The notes: generated by a model from the sequence alone, not told the origin. Positions 1 through 9,652 are shown, counted from the first letter of the stretch. The stretch is DNA of 64,000 bases from Fuscovulum sp. (GCA_035192965.1 CP136571.1:2314501-2378500); one strand, 5' to 3'. Made by a program: numbers and translations.

Positions 1-398
1 TAGACCCGAAGCGTTCCGTCCAGATCGGCATCCGCACCACGACCGAGGATTACCTCGGCGTCCATGTCATTGATGCGCGTGAGGTGCATGAAAAGGGCAT
101 CAATGCCGCCGTGGCCAAGGCCAAGGACATCGTAGGCGACAAAGCCACTTACGTGACTTTCGATATCGATTGCCTCGATCCTTCGGTCGCGCCAGGCACC
201 GGCACCCCGGTTTGGGGTGGGCTGCACTCCTGGCAGGCGGCGGCGATGCTGCGCGATCTTGCGGGCATCAACATGGTGGGTGGCGATATCGTCGAGGTGT
301 CCCCCCCCTATGATACCACTGGGGCCACAGCCATCGCTGGCGCGCATGTGGCGTATGAACTGATTTGCCTCTATCACTGGGCAAGAACGCAGCGCTGA
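1..398 (+). CDS. speB: Agmatinase / ureohydrolase family, C-terminal part
   Basis: The frame is open from the left edge (first complete codon at base 3) and encodes the last 131 residues of a ureohydrolase. The metal-binding segment TFDIDCLDPSVAPGTGTP is present: the D-x-D pair binds the Mn cluster and the GTGTP loop lines the active site. A GGDIVEVSPPYD block follows, typical of the agmatinase branch. Agmatinases hydrolyse agmatine to putrescine and urea in the cytoplasm, though related enzymes take guanidino acids, so the substrate is not certain. The 5' part, including the first metal-binding histidine, lies outside the window. A DUF1499 gene follows 15 bp downstream and may be co-transcribed. 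Confidence 0.9.
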   Translation, partial: DPKRSVQIGIRTTTEDYLGVHVIDAREVHEKGINAAVAKAKDIVGDKATYVTFDIDCLDPSVAPGTGTPVWGGLHSWQAAAMLRDLAGINMVGGDIVEVSPPYDTTGATAIAGAHVAYELICLYHWARTQR

Positions 399-413
399 GG
401 GAAACTACACAGG

Positions 414-857
414 GTGGGCAAGATGGGAATGATCGCGGGACTTCTGGTCCTGATCGTGGTGGGCTTTGGCCTTTACGTCCGTCTTGCCCCCTCTGACCCC
501 GCACGTTGGCACGTCGCGCCCCCCTCCGCCGCTACGGCTGATTGCAATGTGGAACAGGGCACAGGCGACGCCCGCGCCACTTGCGCGCGCGCGGATGCCC
601 CGGCGGCCCTGCTTTCCCGGCTTGACGAAATCGCCATGGCCACCCCGCGCACCACCCGCCTTGCCGGATCGCCTGACGAGGGGCGCATCACCTGGATCAC
701 GCGGTCCAGCCTGTGGGGTTTTCCCGACTACATCACCGCCGAGGCGACGCCCGCCAGCTCAGGCACCACGCTCACCCTGCACGCCCGCCTGCGCTTTGGC
801 AGCAGCGACATGGGCGTGAACGCCGCGCGACTCCGGGACTGGCTCTCAAGGCTCTGA
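414..857 (+). CDS. DUF1499 domain-containing protein
   Basis: A 147-residue protein with one N-terminal hydrophobic segment (about residues 5-22, GLLVLIVVGFGLYV), so probably anchored in or exported across the inner membrane. The rest matches the DUF1499 pattern: a conserved R-x-T-R-L-AGS core, then ITWITRSSLWGFPDYIT and a C-terminal ARLRFGSSDMGVN-ARL-RDWL block. Function is unknown. The frame opens with GTG at 414; ATG codons at 423 and 429 are alternative starts that keep the membrane segment. A dispersed intergenic repeat begins 3 bp after the stop codon. Confidence 0.75.
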   Translation: MGKMGMIAGLLVLIVVGFGLYVRLAPSDPARWHVAPPSAATADCNVEQGTGDARATCARADAPAALLSRLDEIAMATPRTTRLAGSPDEGRITWITRSSLWGFPDYITAEATPASSGTTLTLHARLRFGSSDMGVNAARLRDWLSRL

Positions 858-860
858 TGG

Positions 861-884
861 CTTCATCTTGGCCCAAATACCCAA
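861..884 (-). repeat. Dispersed intergenic repeat, copy A
   Basis: Read on the minus strand this is GGGTATTTGGGCCAAGATGA followed by AG. It is nearly identical to copies at 5084-5107 and 30193-30214 and related to 35535-35560. All four lie between genes. This copy sits between the DUF1499 stop codon and prfA, in the orientation opposite to both. Function unknown. Confidence 0.7.
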
Positions 885-934
885 GCGACCTGCCCCCCCT
901 TGACCGGCTGGGCTGAACGCGCCACAGAACCCGC

Positions 935-1990
935 ATGGTTCCCTTGGACAAACTTGCCCAGATCACCCAGCGTTTCGAGTATCTCGAAGCGCGTCTGAAC
1001 GCGGGTGCCGAACCATCGGATATCGCCAAAATCTCGCGTGAATACAGCGACCTGCGCCCCGTCGCCGATCAGATCGCCGCCTATCGCCGCGCACTCGATG
1101 ATCTGGCCGAGGCCGAGGCGATGCTGTCAGACCCCGAAATGAAAGCATTGGCCGAGGATGAAATCCCCCGCCTGCGCGCCCTGATCCCCGAATTTGAACA
1201 CCAGCTGCGCCTCGCCCTGCTGCCCAAGGATGCCGCCGATGCGCGCCCCGCAATCCTTGAAATCCGCCCCGGCACCGGGGGCGATGAGGCCGCACTTTTC
1301 GCGGCTGACCTGCTCAAGATGTATCAGCGCTATGCCGAACGGCAGGGCTGGCGGTTCGACATCCTCGAACAACAACTCTCTGATCTGGGCGGCATCAAGG
1401 AACTGACCGCCCATGTGCAGGGTGAAGGCGTCTTTGCGAAACTGAAATTCGAATCCGGCGTGCACCGCGTGCAGCGTGTTCCGGAAACCGAAGCCGGTGG
1501 CCGCATTCACACCTCTGCCGCCACCGTGGCCGTGCTGCCCGAAGCAGAAGAGGTGGATATCGACATCCCCGCCTCTGACATCCGCATTGATACGATGCGC
1601 GCCAGCGGGGCAGGTGGGCAGCATGTCAACACCACCGACTCGGCGGTCCGCATAACCCATATCCCGACTGGGATCATCGTCACCTCATCGGAAAAGTCCC
1701 AGCATCAGAACCGTGCCATCGCCATGCAGGTGCTGCGGGCTCGGCTGTTCGAGATGGAACGCGAACGGCAGGCCAATGACCGCGCTGCAGACCGCAAGGC
1801 GCAGGTCGGCTCTGGCGACCGATCTGAGCGCATCCGCACCTACAACTTCCCCCAAGGGCGCCTGACCGATCACCGCATCAACCTGACGCTCTACGCTCTG
1901 CCGCAGATCATGGCGGGCGATCTGGACGGGGTGGTCAACGCCCTTGTGGCCCATGATCAGGCCGAAAAACTGGCCGAGATGGAAGGATGA
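935..1990 (+). CDS. prfA: Peptide chain release factor 1
   Basis: A 351-residue class I release factor that ends translation at UAA and UAG. Residues 227-229 are the catalytic GGQ tripeptide, within [15 protein letters not shown]. The codon-recognition tripeptide P-x-T is PET at 183-185, inside [20 protein letters not shown]. This marks it as RF1 rather than RF2, which carries SPF. The PCRF domain is N-terminal ([18 protein letters not shown]). Length is normal for bacterial RF1. The ATG start has only a weak ribosome binding site. The 3' end overlaps prmC by four bases (ATGA), so the factor and the enzyme that methylates its GGQ glutamine are translationally coupled, a common arrangement. 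Confidence 0.97.
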   Translation: MVPLDKLAQITQRFEYLEARLNAGAEPSDIAKISREYSDLRPVADQIAAYRRALDDLAEAEAMLSDPEMKALAEDEIPRLRALIPEFEHQLRLALLPKDAADARPAILEIRPGTGGDEAALFAADLLKMYQRYAERQGWRFDILEQQLSDLGGIKELTAHVQGEGVFAKLKFESGVHRVQRVPETEAGGRIHTSAATVAVLPEAEEVDIDIPASDIRIDTMRASGAGGQHVNTTDSAVRITHIPTGIIVTSSEKSQHQNRAIAMQVLRARLFEMERERQANDRAADRKAQVGSGDRSERIRTYNFPQGRLTDHRINLTLYALPQIMAGDLDGVVNALVAHDQAEKLAEMEG

Positions 1991-2841
1991 CCGGGGCCGA
2001 GGCGCTGCGCGGCGCCATCCCCCGCCTAGCCGCCGCAGGCGTCCCCGATGCCCCCCGCGATGCGCGTGTGTTGCTGGCCCATGCCACCGGAATTGCGCCT
2101 GACAGGCTCACCCTGCATCTGTCCGATCCCCTGATTGAAGCTGCCGTTCAGGCGTTTGAGGTTGCCATCACCCGACGCGCCGCCCGCGAACCGGTCAGCC
2201 ATATCACCGGCCAGCGCCTGTTCTGGGGCCGCAGTTTCCGGGTCACGCCCGACACGCTCGATCCCCGCCCGGAAACGGAAATCCTTGTTCAGGCTGCACT
2301 GGCGGAACCCTTTACCCGGATGCTGGATCTTGGCACCGGGACAGGCTGCATCCTGCTATCTTGCCTTGCAGACAGGCCGCAAGCGCGGGGTATGGGCACC
2401 GACATCCATCCCGCCACCTTGGCCGTGGCTGCCGCGAATGCGCAGACCCACGGCCTTTCCGCGCGGGCCGAATTTGGTCTGTCCGATTGGCTTACCGCCG
2501 TTTCCGGCCAGTTTGATCTGATCGTCTCCAACCCCCCCTATATCGCCGAAACAGAGATGCCCGCCCTGTCGCCCGAGGTGCAGCGCGAACCGCATCGCGC
2601 GCTCACGCCGGGGGGGGATGGGTTGGATGCCTATCGCGCCATCGCCCGCGACGCGCCGGCGCATCTGCGCCCGCAGGGGCGGCTCATGGTGGAAATCGGT
2701 CCCACACAAGGTGCTGTTGTCAGCGCCCTTTTCGCCGCACAGGGCCTGACGGATATCCGCATCCTGCCCGATCTTGATGGCCGTGACCGCGTGGTCATCG
2801 CACACCAGCCCAGTGCAGCGGCCAAGGCCACCCCCGCCTGA
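1987..2841 (+). CDS. prmC: Peptide chain release factor N5-glutamine methyltransferase
   Basis: A 284-residue SAM-dependent methyltransferase (PrmC/HemK) that methylates the glutamine of the GGQ motif in release factors, raising termination efficiency. The SAM-binding motif I is [10 protein letters not shown]. The substrate-amide-binding signature NPPY is at residues 182-185, within [11 protein letters not shown]. The N-terminal helical domain that contacts the release factor is present. It overlaps prfA by four bases, so it is probably translated by re-initiation. Length is normal and no defect is visible. Confidence 0.96.
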   Translation: MTGAEALRGAIPRLAAAGVPDAPRDARVLLAHATGIAPDRLTLHLSDPLIEAAVQAFEVAITRRAAREPVSHITGQRLFWGRSFRVTPDTLDPRPETEILVQAALAEPFTRMLDLGTGTGCILLSCLADRPQARGMGTDIHPATLAVAAANAQTHGLSARAEFGLSDWLTAVSGQFDLIVSNPPYIAETEMPALSPEVQREPHRALTPGGDGLDAYRAIARDAPAHLRPQGRLMVEIGPTQGAVVSALFAAQGLTDIRILPDLDGRDRVVIAHQPSAAAKATPA

Positions 2842-3092
2842 CCTGCGGGAAATCCGCCACATTCCGCCTCAACAGCGGGGCTTTTGCCGCCCATCCCGCC
2901 GTGCGCTGCGCGAATCCCCTTGTCTTCATGCCCGGAGAGTGGTTATTCGAACCTCAGGTGATGGGGCAGGGCGCAGGTCCCCCCGCGCCGGAACTGCCTG
3001 ACAGTTTGATGCGCCTTGGGATGCCCCCATATGGGAACCCGTGACCCAAAGGCGCTTCGCAGAAAGCCAGGTCATCTGGACCAAAGGACAAG

Positions 3093-4172
3093 ATGAGATC
3101 TTCCAAGTCCCGCTCGCGCTCAAAGGCGAACCGCCCGCGCACCCTCGGCAACATCATAAACCGCGTCTTCGACAGCTCCGGCCCCGAAGGCAAGGTGCGT
3201 GGCACGCCGCAACAGATCATCGAGAAGTATCAGCTTCTCGCCCGTGACGCACAGCTGTCGAATGACCGCGTCGCAGCGGAAAACTTCCTGCAACACGCCG
3301 AGCATTACACCCGCCTCCTTGGCGAGGCGATGCGCGAGATGGCCGCCGAACAGGAAGAGCGTCAGCGCAACCAGCAGAACAACCCGCAGCAGGGTGGTCA
3401 GCAGGGCGGTGGCCAATATGGAAACCAGAACGGAGGCCAAAACGGCAACCAGAACGGCAACCAGCAGAATGGTTATCAGGGCGGCGGCCAGCAGAACGGC
3501 AATGGCAACCGTGACCGCGACGGCAATCAGGGCTACAACCGTGACGGCAACCGCGACAATCGCGATGGCAACCGCGATCAGCCCTGGCGTGACCGTCAGG
3601 ATCGCGGCGAGTACCGCGACTATCGCAATACGGATGAAGCGGCCCCGTCGGGCGCTGCGGTGATCGAACTGGGCGAAGGCGGTGACACCAATCTGGTGGA
3701 AACTCCTGAAGCGCGCCCGTTCCAGCCCCGCCGTGATGACCGCGGCGACCGTCCGGATCAAGGCAACCGCCAAGATCGCGGTGACCGCCAGAACAATGAT
3801 CGCCAGAACAACGACCGTCAAAATAACGACCGCCAGAACAACGACCGTCAAGGCGGCGAGCGTCAGGGCGGCGAACGCCCGGCTGGTGACCGTCAGGATC
3901 GTAACAACCGGGGCGATTTCCGCCGGGACCGCGAAAACCGTCGTGACCAGCAGCCGCAGACCGTGACCGATGCCGCCCCTGTGGCAGCCCCTGTTGCCGT
4001 TGCCCCGGTCGCTGCCGCTCCGGCCCCCGCCGCACCGAAAGCGCCGAAGCAGCCAGCCGTCGTGGCACCTGCGCCGGAAGCGGCTGAGGCCCCGAAAAAG
4101 ACCCGCGCACCGCGCAAGCCAAAGGCAGAGAAGGACAATTCCGGTTCTGATCCGGCTGCGGCTGCGGAATAA
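3093..4172 (+). CDS. DUF4167 domain-containing protein, low-complexity RNA-binding-like
   Basis: A 359-residue protein in two parts. The N-terminal ~85 residues are the DUF4167 domain: a basic start (RSSKSRSRSKANRPRTL), then a helical block with GKVRGTPQQIIEKYQ and LARDAQLSNDRVAAENF. The rest is intrinsically disordered. It starts with Q/N/G-rich sequence (about 90-150) and an R/D-rich stretch with five-residue repeats of the RQNND type (about 230-260). It ends with an Ala/Pro-rich and Lys-rich tail containing APRKPKAEK. This composition resembles RNA-binding, condensate-forming proteins. Function is not established; the family is typical of alphaproteobacteria. A clear terminator follows 32 bp after the stop codon. 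Confidence 0.85.
   Translation: MRSSKSRSRSKANRPRTLGNIINRVFDSSGPEGKVRGTPQQIIEKYQLLARDAQLSNDRVAAENFLQHAEHYTRLLGEAMREMAAEQEERQRNQQNNPQQGGQQGGGQYGNQNGGQNGNQNGNQQNGYQGGGQQNGNGNRDRDGNQGYNRDGNRDNRDGNRDQPWRDRQDRGEYRDYRNTDEAAPSGAAVIELGEGGDTNLVETPEARPFQPRRDDRGDRPDQGNRQDRGDRQNNDRQNNDRQNNDRQNNDRQGGERQGGERPAGDRQDRNNRGDFRRDRENRRDQQPQTVTDAAPVAAPVAVAPVAAAPAPAAPKAPKQPAVVAPAPEAAEAPKKTRAPRKPKAEKDNSGSDPAAAAE
3786..3875 (+). repeat. In-frame 15-bp tandem repeat in the DUF4167 gene
   Basis: Four consecutive units of cgccagaacaacgac (with cgtcaaaataacgac variants) are followed by two diverged units ending ggcggcga(g/a). Each unit encodes R-Q-N-N-D or R-Q-G-G-E. Third-position differences between units show that selection keeps the peptide rather than the DNA. 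Confidence 0.8.
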
Positions 4173-4204
4173 GGCGTTAACCGCCCATTAATCATTTGAA
4201 ACAG

Positions 4205-4232
4205 AAGGCCGGGGTCAAACCCGGCCTTTTTT
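4205..4232 (+). terminator. Rho-independent terminator after the DUF4167 gene
   Basis: A perfect 9-bp stem, AAGGCCGGG (4205-4213) with CCCGGCCTT (4220-4228), closes a 6-base loop and is followed by a T-run to 4232. It lies between two convergent genes. The rsmA stop codon begins at 4232, so the T-run abuts the end of that gene. On the minus strand the tail is less T-rich. Confidence 0.88.
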
Positions 4233-5071
4233 CATGCCTTGATAAGCCTCGCCAAGGCGCAGAACTGCTCCAGCGAAATTTCCTCGGCGCGCTGCGTCGG
4301 CACGATCCCCGCCGCCTCCAGCTTGGCCTCGATATCGGCCCCCAAACCCTTCAGCGATGACCGCAGCATCTTGCGCCGCTGGTTGAAGGCCATGGCCGTG
4401 ATCCGGCTTAGGACCGCGCCATCGGCCGGAAAGCGCGGCTCGGCCAGCCGCGTGATATGCACCACTGCCGAATGTACCTTGGGTGCGGGGGTGAACGCTT
4501 CGGGCGGAAGATGCATCACGATCTTCGCCTCGGCCCGCCATTGCACCAAAAGCGCCAAACGCCCGTAATGATCGGTCCGGGGTTTGGCCACGATCCGCTC
4601 GGCCACTTCCTTTTGGAACATCAGCGTCAGGCTCTCCCAAAACGGTGGCCAGACAGCCGGTGTCAGCCAGCGGATCAGCAATTCCGTGCCCACATTATAG
4701 GGCAGGTTCGCGACCACCCGAACCGGCGGTGTCAGATGCGCCAGAACATCCACCTCCAGCGCGTCGCCGTTGATCACCTCCAGCCGACCGGGATAAACCG
4801 CCCCCACCTCGGCCAGCGGCGCCATGCAGCGGGGATCCTTTTCCACCGCCAGCACCCGCCGCGCGCCTTCGGCCAGCAACCCGCGCGTCAGCCCGCCGGG
4901 GCCCGGCCCCACCTCCAGCACATCACAACCGGACAGATCCCCCGCCTGCCGTGCGATCTTGGCGGTCAGGTTCAGATCGAGCAGGAAATTCTGCCCCAAC
5001 TGCTTTTTCGCCACCAGATCATGTGCGCGGATCACCTCGCGCAGCGGCGGAAGCCCGTCAATCGTCGCCAT
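4232..5071 (-). CDS. rsmA: 16S rRNA dimethyladenosine transferase
   Basis: A 279-residue KsgA/RsmA enzyme that dimethylates two adjacent adenines near the 3' end of 16S rRNA late in 30S assembly. Seen in order: [11 protein letters not shown] at the N-terminus, the SAM-binding [15 protein letters not shown], the catalytic NLPYNVGT (NLPY motif), and the C-terminal [14 protein letters not shown]. It is the last gene of the lptF-lptG-lptD-surA-pdxA-rsmA run, 47 bp after pdxA. A copy of the dispersed intergenic repeat lies in that gap, in the sense orientation. Linkage of pdxA and rsmA is widespread in proteobacteria. Confidence 0.96.
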   Translation of the reverse strand: MATIDGLPPLREVIRAHDLVAKKQLGQNFLLDLNLTAKIARQAGDLSGCDVLEVGPGPGGLTRGLLAEGARRVLAVEKDPRCMAPLAEVGAVYPGRLEVINGDALEVDVLAHLTPPVRVVANLPYNVGTELLIRWLTPAVWPPFWESLTLMFQKEVAERIVAKPRTDHYGRLALLVQWRAEAKIVMHLPPEAFTPAPKVHSAVVHITRLAEPRFPADGAVLSRITAMAFNQRRKMLRSSLKGLGADIEAKLEAAGIVPTQRAEEISLEQFCALARLIKA

Positions 5072-5083
5072 GCCTGACCCGCC

Positions 5084-5107
5084 TTTTCATCTTGGCTCAA
5101 ATACCCA
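5084..5107 (-). repeat. Dispersed intergenic repeat, copy B
   Basis: On the minus strand it reads GGGTATTTGAGCCAAGATGA followed by AAA, one base different from copies A and C in the core. It lies between pdxA and rsmA, directly upstream of the rsmA ribosome binding site and in the same orientation as rsmA. Confidence 0.7.
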
Positions 5108-5118
5108 AATCCGGCAGA

Positions 5119-6099
5119 TCACGCCCCGCGCGCCGCCGCCATCTGTTGCGCCATCCGCAGCGCCGCCACAAGGCTGGTCGCGCTGGCAATGCCTTTGCCT
5201 GCTATGTCATAGGCGGTGCCATGGTCGGGCGACGTGCGGATAAAGGGCAGGCCCAGCGTCACATTCACCCCGCCGTCGAAATCCACTGTCTTGATCGGGA
5301 TCAGCGCCTGATCGTGATACATGCACACGGCCACGTCATAGCGCGCCCGCGCGACCTTGTGAAACATCGTGTCTGGCGGCATCGGTCCGCGCAGATCAAA
5401 CCCCTCTGCCGCCATTCTGGCGATCAGCGGGCCGATCCATTGCGTCTCCTCCCACCCCATCGCGCCGCCTTCGCCGGCATGGGGATTCAAGCCCGCCACC
5501 GCGATACGGGGCCGCGCAATGCCGAAATCCCGCCGCAGCCCGGCATCGGTGATGCGGATGGTGTCTTCCAGCAAATCCGGCGTCAGAACGCACGGCACGT
5601 CGGCCAACGCGATGTGGATAGTCGCAGGCACCACCCGCAATTCCGGGCAGGCCAGCATCATCACCACACGGCTGACACCGCCCAAGTGCGCCAGATATTC
5701 GGTATGTCCCGGAAAGGCGAAACCCGCCCCGTCCTTTAGCACCTTCTTGTTGATCGGCAGGGTGCAGATTGCCGACGCTTGGCCCTGCTGCACCAAACCC
5801 ACCGCCCGCGCGATCACGTCGATGATGCCTTGCGCATTTGCCGGGTCCGGCTGCCCCGGTGTGGCGGGTCGGGGGAAACTGTGCGCCAGAACGGGCAGGG
5901 ATGCCGCAGGAACCGACGCCGCCTGACCGGGATCGTCAATCACGGAAAAGACCGCACCCACCGGCATATGCGCCGGATCGCCGATCCAGAAGAACGGCAA
6001 GTCTGCCCCCAGCATCGCCCGCGCCTTCAGGGCAATCTCGGCCCCGATCCCGGCAGGATCGCCACAGCTCAGCGCAATCGGCAACAAGGACGCGCTCAC
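5119..6099 (-). CDS. pdxA: 4-hydroxythreonine-4-phosphate dehydrogenase
   Basis: A 326-residue PdxA of the DXP-dependent pyridoxal phosphate pathway. It oxidises 4-phosphohydroxy-L-threonine with NAD to a product that decarboxylates spontaneously for ring formation by PdxJ. Recognisable blocks are LSCGDPAGIGAEIALKA at the N-terminus, the metal- and substrate-binding FPGHTEYLA, GLNPHAGEGGAMGWEE, and CMYHDQALIPIKT. I place the start at GTG 6099, which overlaps the surA stop codon as GTGA and gives the usual family length. A longer in-frame extension into surA (to 6315) lacks homology-like sequence and is rejected. Confidence 0.95.
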   Translation of the reverse strand: MSASLLPIALSCGDPAGIGAEIALKARAMLGADLPFFWIGDPAHMPVGAVFSVIDDPGQAASVPAASLPVLAHSFPRPATPGQPDPANAQGIIDVIARAVGLVQQGQASAICTLPINKKVLKDGAGFAFPGHTEYLAHLGGVSRVVMMLACPELRVVPATIHIALADVPCVLTPDLLEDTIRITDAGLRRDFGIARPRIAVAGLNPHAGEGGAMGWEETQWIGPLIARMAAEGFDLRGPMPPDTMFHKVARARYDVAVCMYHDQALIPIKTVDFDGGVNVTLGLPFIRTSPDHGTAYDIAGKGIASATSLVAALRMAQQMAAARGA

Positions 6100-7400
6100 C
6101 GCTCCTCGATGATCGCTTCTGACCGCAGCTCTTCCATGAAGCCCTCGGCCAGGGCGGTCAGCTGCTGGTTGCCCAACTGGTTGCGCACAGCCTCGCGGTC
6201 GACCAGGGGCTTGTCCTCGGCTGCGGCCTCGCCCTCGGCTGCGTCGCTTTCGGCGGTGGTCACCGGAATTTCGGCGGCATTCGGGTCGGCCTCGGGGATA
6301 CCGGTCCGCAGGCACAGCATCAGCAATTCGTTATAGGTGCCGCGCCCCCGCAGCACGCTTTCGCCCGGGTCCAACTTGGCCAGCTCCAGCGCGATATCCT
6401 GCGGCACGGAACCCATCATCTGTTTGGTCACCCGCAACTGTTCGGCCGGCAGACCACGCGCGAGCGGGTAAAGATCGCCGCAATCATCCGTCTGCTGGCG
6501 CACCACAGCCGGATCAAGGTTCGGCGGCAGGGCAAACTGAGCATATTCCACCTCGACCTGCGCGGGCATGGCGCTTTCCAGATCGCTGATGCCGTTCAAT
6601 TGGAACAACACCACCGCCTGTGGAACCACGATCGGATCGGACACTTCGCCGGGCGACAGCGTCAGCACCTGCTGGGCGATGGCCGGGGGAAGATTGCTGA
6701 TCGGAACCCAATCCAACCGCCCGCCGCGCCCCGCGGAAGGGGCCGCCGAAAACTGCCGCGCGGCAGAGGCAAAGCCCGCCTCGGAACCACTTTCCGCCTT
6801 GATCGCGCGGGCCTGATCCAGCACGGGCGAGATGTCTTCGCCCTGCACCGGAATGATCAGTTCCGAAAGCAGAACCTGCACCTGTGGGGTCTTGGCGTTC
6901 TCGGCCAGGGCCCGGTCGATCTGGGCGTCGGAAATGCGGATCTGCGACGCGAATTTCGTGCGCACCACATCGCGCCACAACAGACCGTTGGCCACGAAAT
7001 CGCGGAAGGTTTCGGGGGCCACGCCCTCTTGTCCCAGCGCTTCGGTGAATTGCTCGGCCGTCAGGTTGGCACGGGCGGCGAATTCTTCCATCCCCTGCTT
7101 CACCTGTTCGTCGGTGACGGAAATGTCCATATCTTCGGCCGCTTGCGCGCCAAGCCTGTCGCGCATCAGCGCGTCCAGCGCTTCCTTTTCCGGATCGCCG
7201 GGCGCGCGCAGGGCGCGCAGGAACAGCATCCGCTGTTCCATTTCGAAATTGGTCACGGTCTGGCCGTTGATCACCATGCGGGGCGCGAACAGCCCGCCCT
7301 CTTGTGCCGGGGCCATGCCTGCCCCCACCGCCAGAAGCGATACCCCCAGAAGCGCTGCCCTCATGGTCTGTGCCGCCTTGTTCCGCGAACGATCCGTCAT
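6096..7400 (-). CDS. surA: Periplasmic chaperone / peptidyl-prolyl isomerase SurA
   Basis: A 434-residue exported protein. An N-terminal signal peptide (RAALLGVSLLAVGAGMAPAQ) is followed by a SurA_N-type helical chaperone domain and one parvulin-type rotamase domain (around FSAAPSAGRGGRLDWVPISN). It would escort unfolded outer-membrane proteins, including LptD, through the periplasm. The start at ATG 7400 gives a clean signal peptide; an open extension to 7580 runs into the lptD 3' end and is unlikely. There is an acidic, Ala/Glu-rich insert (AESDAAEGEAAAEDK) near the C-terminus. It lies between lptD (46 bp upstream) and pdxA (4-base overlap). Confidence 0.92.
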   Translation of the reverse strand: MTDRSRNKAAQTMRAALLGVSLLAVGAGMAPAQEGGLFAPRMVINGQTVTNFEMEQRMLFLRALRAPGDPEKEALDALMRDRLGAQAAEDMDISVTDEQVKQGMEEFAARANLTAEQFTEALGQEGVAPETFRDFVANGLLWRDVVRTKFASQIRISDAQIDRALAENAKTPQVQVLLSELIIPVQGEDISPVLDQARAIKAESGSEAGFASAARQFSAAPSAGRGGRLDWVPISNLPPAIAQQVLTLSPGEVSDPIVVPQAVVLFQLNGISDLESAMPAQVEVEYAQFALPPNLDPAVVRQQTDDCGDLYPLARGLPAEQLRVTKQMMGSVPQDIALELAKLDPGESVLRGRGTYNELLMLCLRTGIPEADPNAAEIPVTTAESDAAEGEAAAEDKPLVDREAVRNQLGNQQLTALAEGFMEELRSEAIIEER

Positions 7401-7446
7401 TCCCGTATCCCGTATCCTGCCTTGCCCCGTGACTTGCCCTGTACAG

Positions 7447-9651
7447 TCATCGTCTGCACATGCGCGCCGGTCCTGCCTCGGTTCCGCCGCCAAAGCCAAG
7501 CAATTCGACCGATAGATCGACCGTCGTGCCTGGCCGCACAGTAGTGGATGACGTGAACCGACGCGAGAGAGAAAGATCAACCAGCAAACACTCGTTCTTG
7601 AAGCTCACGCCGAAATCGGCGCTGCGATAGCTGTCCGCCTCGAAATCATAGCGGCCCGATGCCGTGGCCTGCCAGCCGGGGCTGATCTGATAACCGCCCC
7701 CGAGCACAAGGTCCGAGACGCGGCTGGGTCGGGACTCGGCCAGATCGGCGATGGACCAGATATAGCCGGTGTTGAACCACACCTCTGGGCTGCCATATTC
7801 GGCCAGCACCTCGCCTCGCGTGACCGACAGGTCATCATCGGTGATCACCCGCCCGGCAAAGTTCAGGCCGTTCTCAGTTTCTGCTGTCACCGCCAACAGC
7901 CAATCCGAGGTGCTGCCGCTGAGCCCGGATGCGGCGGAAAAGCCCGCCGCGGGCGCATCGCGGAAGACACGGCCCGCCGTCACGCCGATCGTCCAACCTG
8001 CGGGATCGATCCGCGTCCAGCTGACACCCAGATTGGCGCGCAGACCGGTTTCCACCACATCGGTGCCGGGAAAACGGTTCAGCGAAAACAGATTGGATTC
8101 ATCGAATTCCACAAGGCGGCTGTCCTCATTCGGGATCAAGGCCCCGTCATCATCGGACCAGACAAGCTGTGCCACGGGTTCAATGACCTGCGCCACGCCA
8201 TCCGCCCCAGCCCGAACCCAAGGCCACCGGAACTCGACCGCGCCCGCGCCGTAAATCCGCGACCGGCTGCCGCCATAGGTGGCATCGTCGGATATGTTGA
8301 ACGTATCCAGCCGCACATCGCCAAGGGCGGCAAGCACGACGCCATTCGTCGTCACCCAATCCTTGCGCCAATCCGCGCCGATGGACAGGCGCTGCATGTC
8401 TGACCCTTCGGAAATGTCATCAGAGTCCGCACCATCCAACGGGTTCGACGATTGCCGCGTGTGGGTGTGTGACCCAAAACGCAACGCCCCTTCGCCCCCC
8501 AACGCGCCAAGCTGGAAGCGCTGGATATAGGTGGAATCCGTCACCAGATAGGGGGTGGCTGACGGAAAATCGCCCGCGCGCAGCGTATCGAAATTGATGA
8601 TCCGAGCGGCGATGTATTCATCGCGGCGGACTCGGTCCACTTGGATCGTGTTGGTCAGACGGTCCGTGCTACTGATGCCATAATCGGCCAGATAGGCATC
8701 ATCGCTGACCGCCTCGCCATGGAAGGCCAGACGATAGCCGCGCGGCAGCCGGAAGACACCATCCGCCACCACATAGCCGCGCGTGTTCCCGGGCTGGATG
8801 TCATCCCGTGCCACGGTGCCGGATATGGCGATATTGCCTGTCTCGAACGCTTGCCGATACCTGATCTCAAGCGCCTTGGCGCCATTTGTCGTCAAGGTCG
8901 GCGAGAAGGTCAGGTCGCGCGATGGGCCGATGGCCACGAAGTAGGGCAGGGTGATGCCGGTTCCCAGATCGGTCCGGTTGGTGAACTTGGGCATCAGAAA
9001 GCCAGTACTGCGGTCCAGTGTCGGATCAGGAATACGCAGGCGCGGGATATACAGCAGCGGGACGCCCGCCACGCGCAACTGGGCATGGTCAAAGTAAATC
9101 TGCTGCGCTGTCTGATCGTGCAGCACGCGTCGGGCGCGAATCTCCCATAAGGGCGTTGTGCTGCCCGCGCAGACCTTGCAGCTAGAGGCCACGGCATTGT
9201 CCAGTTGCAGGTAACGCCCCTCGCTGCGCACCATTTGCGCCGCCGCCATCTGCAATTGCTGGTTCAGCACGACACGCGCGCTTTGCAGGATGCCTTCGGT
9301 CAGGTCCGATGACAGATCGGCCTGCGCGGCAACGATGACAGTCGACCCGTCTTCATCCGTCAGGCGGATCGGGCCTTCGATGCGCAACTGATCGGTGCTT
9401 TGGTCAAAGACGATACGTTCCGCCGTCATACGGCGGCCCTGATAGAACACCTCGACCGATCCTTCAGCGATCAGCCGGGAATCCGCCGCAATTTCCAGCC
9501 GGTCCGCGATCAGCGTCGCGGCTTCCTGCGCCATCAGTCCGCCCGGTGAGGCCGACCCGAGCAAGGCCGCAACCGACAGCGCCAGCGCAAGCGGACGCAG
9601 GGCCGCAAAACGGCGCGGCTTTCGGCGGCGGAAATCAGGGCCACGGGCCAT
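7447..9651 (-). CDS. lptD: LPS-assembly protein LptD
   Basis: A 734-residue outer-membrane beta-barrel that inserts lipopolysaccharide into the outer leaflet together with LptE. The signal peptide ends near GGLMAQ. An OstA/LptA-like beta-jellyroll (IADRLEIAADSRLIAEG) comes first, then the barrel with many aromatic-rich strands. Cysteines in CKVC (about 158 and 161) and one near the C-terminus (NECLLVD) are candidates for the structural disulfides. I chose ATG 9651 because GGAGG lies 9 bases upstream. A second ATG at 9660 sits directly against that motif and overlaps the lptG stop codon. The barrel strands are degenerate, as usual for alphaproteobacterial LptD. Confidence 0.93.
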   Translation of the reverse strand: MARGPDFRRRKPRRFAALRPLALALSVAALLGSASPGGLMAQEAATLIADRLEIAADSRLIAEGSVEVFYQGRRMTAERIVFDQSTDQLRIEGPIRLTDEDGSTVIVAAQADLSSDLTEGILQSARVVLNQQLQMAAAQMVRSEGRYLQLDNAVASSCKVCAGSTTPLWEIRARRVLHDQTAQQIYFDHAQLRVAGVPLLYIPRLRIPDPTLDRSTGFLMPKFTNRTDLGTGITLPYFVAIGPSRDLTFSPTLTTNGAKALEIRYRQAFETGNIAISGTVARDDIQPGNTRGYVVADGVFRLPRGYRLAFHGEAVSDDAYLADYGISSTDRLTNTIQVDRVRRDEYIAARIINFDTLRAGDFPSATPYLVTDSTYIQRFQLGALGGEGALRFGSHTHTRQSSNPLDGADSDDISEGSDMQRLSIGADWRKDWVTTNGVVLAALGDVRLDTFNISDDATYGGSRSRIYGAGAVEFRWPWVRAGADGVAQVIEPVAQLVWSDDDGALIPNEDSRLVEFDESNLFSLNRFPGTDVVETGLRANLGVSWTRIDPAGWTIGVTAGRVFRDAPAAGFSAASGLSGSTSDWLLAVTAETENGLNFAGRVITDDDLSVTRGEVLAEYGSPEVWFNTGYIWSIADLAESRPSRVSDLVLGGGYQISPGWQATASGRYDFEADSYRSADFGVSFKNECLLVDLSLSRRFTSSTTVRPGTTVDLSVELLGFGGGTEAGPARMCRR

Positions 9652-9652
9652 G

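Noticed and set aside
3433..3900. Short repeated units that resemble a CRISPR or minisatellite
   Set aside because: The units are in frame, encode Q/N/G/R/D repeats and have no spacers, so they are coding low-complexity sequence.
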